53,990 nucleotides of DNA from Microbacterium sp. Root61 (GTDB lineage: Bacteria > Actinomycetota > Actinomycetes > Actinomycetales > Microbacteriaceae): NCBI RefSeq assembly GCF_001427525.1, contig NZ_LMGU01000002.1:29777-83766 (forward strand). The letters run 5' to 3'. Positions 52,599 through 53,990 of the stretch are shown piece by piece. Within the stretch, counting starts at the first letter, position 1, and each line of letters begins with the position of its first letter. A program made the position numbers and the translations under genes. The notes below the pieces were generated by a model. It was given only the letters and a program-made list of their open reading frames with translations, ran no database searches and was not told where the DNA came from.

Positions 52599-53570
52599 AT
52601 GACTGCCCCCGATCTGACCGTGGTCACCGGCGACGAGTCCGTCGAACTCGCGGCATTCGACGCCCTCATCGCGGCGGAGCAGCGCATCGAACCGCGGGAC
52701 TGGATGCCGGACGCGTACCGCAAGACGCTCATCCGGCAGATCTCCCAGCACGGGCACTCCGAGATCATCGGCATGCAGCCCGAGGGCAACTGGATCACGC
52801 GTGCCCCGAGCCTCAAGCGCAAGGCGATCCTCATGGCCAAGGTGCAGGACGAGGCTGGCCACGGGCTGTACCTGTACTCGGCCGCGCAGACCCTCGGCAT
52901 CACGCGCGACGAGATGACCGAGCAGCTGATCGCCGGACGCGCCAAGTACTCGTCGATCTTCAACTACCCGACCCCGACCTGGGCCGACATGGGAGCGATC
53001 GGCTGGCTCGTGGACGGCGCCGCGATCTGCAACCAGGTGCCGCTGTGCCGGGCGTCGTACGGACCATACGGCCGCGCGATGGTGCGCATCTGCAAGGAGG
53101 AGTCGTTCCACCAGCGGCAGGGCTTCGAGATCCTGCTGTCGTTGATGCAGGGCACCGCGGCGCAGCAGGAGATGGCTCAGGATGCCGTGAACCGCTGGTA
53201 CTGGCCGTCGCTGATGATGTTCGGCCCGCCCGATGACCAGTCGCCCAACTCGGCGCAGTCGACCGCGTGGAAGATCAAGCGGTTCTCCAACGACGAGCTG
53301 CGCCAGCGGTTCCTCGGGATGCTGGTGCCCCAGGCCGAGGTGCTGGGCGTGACGCTGCCCGACCCGGAGCTCCGCTGGGACGAGGACGCGCAGCGCTGGC
53401 ACATGAGCGAGATCGACTGGACCGAGTTCCACGAGGTGCTCGCCGGCCGCGGCCCGATGAACGCCGAGCGGCTCAAGAACCGTCGCGAGGCGCACGAGCA
53501 GGGCGCGTGGGTGCGCGAAGCCGCCGTCGAGTACGCCCGCAAGCAGGCCGAGAAGGTGGCAGCAGCATGA
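52599..53570 (+). CDS. paaA: Ring 1,2-epoxidase alpha subunit
   Basis: Catalytic di-iron subunit of the phenylacetyl-CoA epoxidase PaaABC(D)E. 323 residues from the ATG at 52599 (AAGGAG six bases upstream). Iron-ligand helices are seen in [35 protein letters not shown] and [27 protein letters not shown] and [11 protein letters not shown] are typical of PaaA. Overlaps paaB (ATGA). Separate promoter from paaK. Confidence 0.96.
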   Translation: MTAPDLTVVTGDESVELAAFDALIAAEQRIEPRDWMPDAYRKTLIRQISQHGHSEIIGMQPEGNWITRAPSLKRKAILMAKVQDEAGHGLYLYSAAQTLGITRDEMTEQLIAGRAKYSSIFNYPTPTWADMGAIGWLVDGAAICNQVPLCRASYGPYGRAMVRICKEESFHQRQGFEILLSLMQGTAAQQEMAQDAVNRWYWPSLMMFGPPDDQSPNSAQSTAWKIKRFSNDELRQRFLGMLVPQAEVLGVTLPDPELRWDEDAQRWHMSEIDWTEFHEVLAGRGPMNAERLKNRREAHEQGAWVREAAVEYARKQAEKVAAA

Positions 53571-53872
53571 CGTCGCCGGGAGTGTCGCCGCACGAGACAT
53601 GGCCGCTGTGGGAGGTGTTCGTGCGCGCGAGTCGAGGACTCAGCCACGTGCACGCCGGCTCGCTGCACGCACCGGACGCCGAGCTCGCGCTGCGCAACGC
53701 GCGCGACCTGTACACGCGGCGCGGCGAGGGCACGTCGGTGTGGGTGGTGCCCTCCGACGCGATCACCACGAGTGACCCCGATGCGAAGGGCGCGTTCTTC
53801 GAGAGCCCCGCGGGGAAGAACTACCGCCACGCCTCGTACTACACCGCCTCGGAGGGGGTGCCGCACCTGTGA
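53567..53872 (+). CDS. paaB: Ring 1,2-epoxidase subunit PaaB
   Basis: 101 residues, PaaB family: [55 protein letters not shown], ending in the conserved [26 protein letters not shown] structural bridging subunit of the epoxidase complex with no catalytic site. Its stop TGA overlaps a GTG (53869), but what follows is repeat-like rather than PaaC (see the repeat at 53884-53979). Confidence 0.95.
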   Translation: MTSPGVSPHETWPLWEVFVRASRGLSHVHAGSLHAPDAELALRNARDLYTRRGEGTSVWVVPSDAITTSDPDAKGAFFESPAGKNYRHASYYTASEGVPHL

Positions 53873-53883
53873 GCGCCACGACT

Positions 53884-53979
53884 TCTCCGGGTTTCGCGAC
53901 GACTCCTCCGGGTTCGGGGCGCGATTCGTCCGTTGGGGCGCACATTTCGCGCCCCAACGGTGCAAATGCGCCCCAAACC
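53884..53979. repeat. Repeat-like palindromic DNA where paaC should begin
   Basis: Two near copies of CTCCGGGTTTCG / CTCCGGGTTCGG (from about 53884 and 53904) are followed by a 10-bp hairpin GTTGGGGCGC (53932-53941) with GCGCCCCAAC (53949-53958). A third related arm follows, AAATGCGCCCCAAAC (53964-53978), a near-complement of GTTGGGGCGCACATTT. The frame from GTG 53869 translates to Pro/Gly/Ser-rich residues with no PaaC likeness. The stretch runs to near the window end. Confidence 0.65.
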
Positions 53980-53990
53980 CAGGTCGGCGG

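Noticed and set aside
53869..53990. N-terminus of paaC from GTG 53869
   Set aside because: The stop-start overlap is suggestive, but the translation is low-complexity and the DNA is repeat-like. I did not annotate it as a gene.

Overview
The window is from a high-GC actinobacterium, most likely a Microbacterium or close relative in the Microbacteriaceae. The support is very high GC, frequent GTG starts, ATGA/GTGA stop-start overlaps, leaderless-looking starts, binding-protein-dependent sugar transporters without a local ATPase gene, a monomeric isocitrate dehydrogenase, and a DUF222/HNH (13E12-type) gene. I see no rRNA, tRNA, CRISPR array, phage or transposase. It reads as chromosomal metabolic DNA.

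Layout. 1-7.6 kb: a truncated DUF222-HNH nuclease gene, a GNAT acetyltransferase, icd, an L,D-transpeptidase with a long acidic cytoplasmic tail, and a small lipoprotein. 7.7-14.2 kb: an amino-sugar locus with a ROK regulator, a binding protein, two permeases, a ROK sugar kinase and nagB. 14.2-24.6 kb: a galactoside locus with a LacI regulator, two different GH36 alpha-galactosidases, a six-hairpin glycosidase-like protein and a second ABC importer. 24.6-29.3 kb: a methyltransferase, a NUDIX hydrolase, a GlcD-like FAD oxidase, a DUF2568 protein, and a large single-chain sigma factor/zinc-finger/membrane fusion. 29.5-32.5 kb: a candidate C-rich-loop small RNA, nagA and a GH20 beta-hexosaminidase lipoprotein. 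32.6-35.0 kb: a ZTP riboswitch, glyA and folD. 35.0-36.8 kb: a flavodoxin-fold oxidoreductase, its MarR regulator with two palindromic operators, and a membrane protein.

36.9-54.0 kb is an aromatic-acid island. The homoprotocatechuate (hpa) meta-cleavage operon lies on the minus strand with a GntR regulator and a divergent MFS transporter. The phenylacetate (paa) genes follow on the plus strand in two transcription units (paaJ-F-H-Z-I-K and paaA-B), with a TetR regulator between hpa and paa. Both paa promoters carry the same 16-bp operator-like sequence.

How the genes work together. GH20 (outside the cell), the ABC importer, the ROK kinase, NagA and NagB make a complete route from chito-oligosaccharide to fructose 6-phosphate, split between two loci. 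A CTAACAAA half-site shared by the regulator gene and the GH20 gene may link them. The second ABC system with two alpha-galactosidases fits raffinose or melibiose use. The hpa and paa genes send phenylacetate-type compounds to TCA-cycle intermediates. The items most worth following are the sigma/anti-sigma/membrane fusion, the small-RNA candidate upstream of it, the HpaG-RraA fusion, the nested palindromic intergenic repeats, and the repeat array where paaC should begin.
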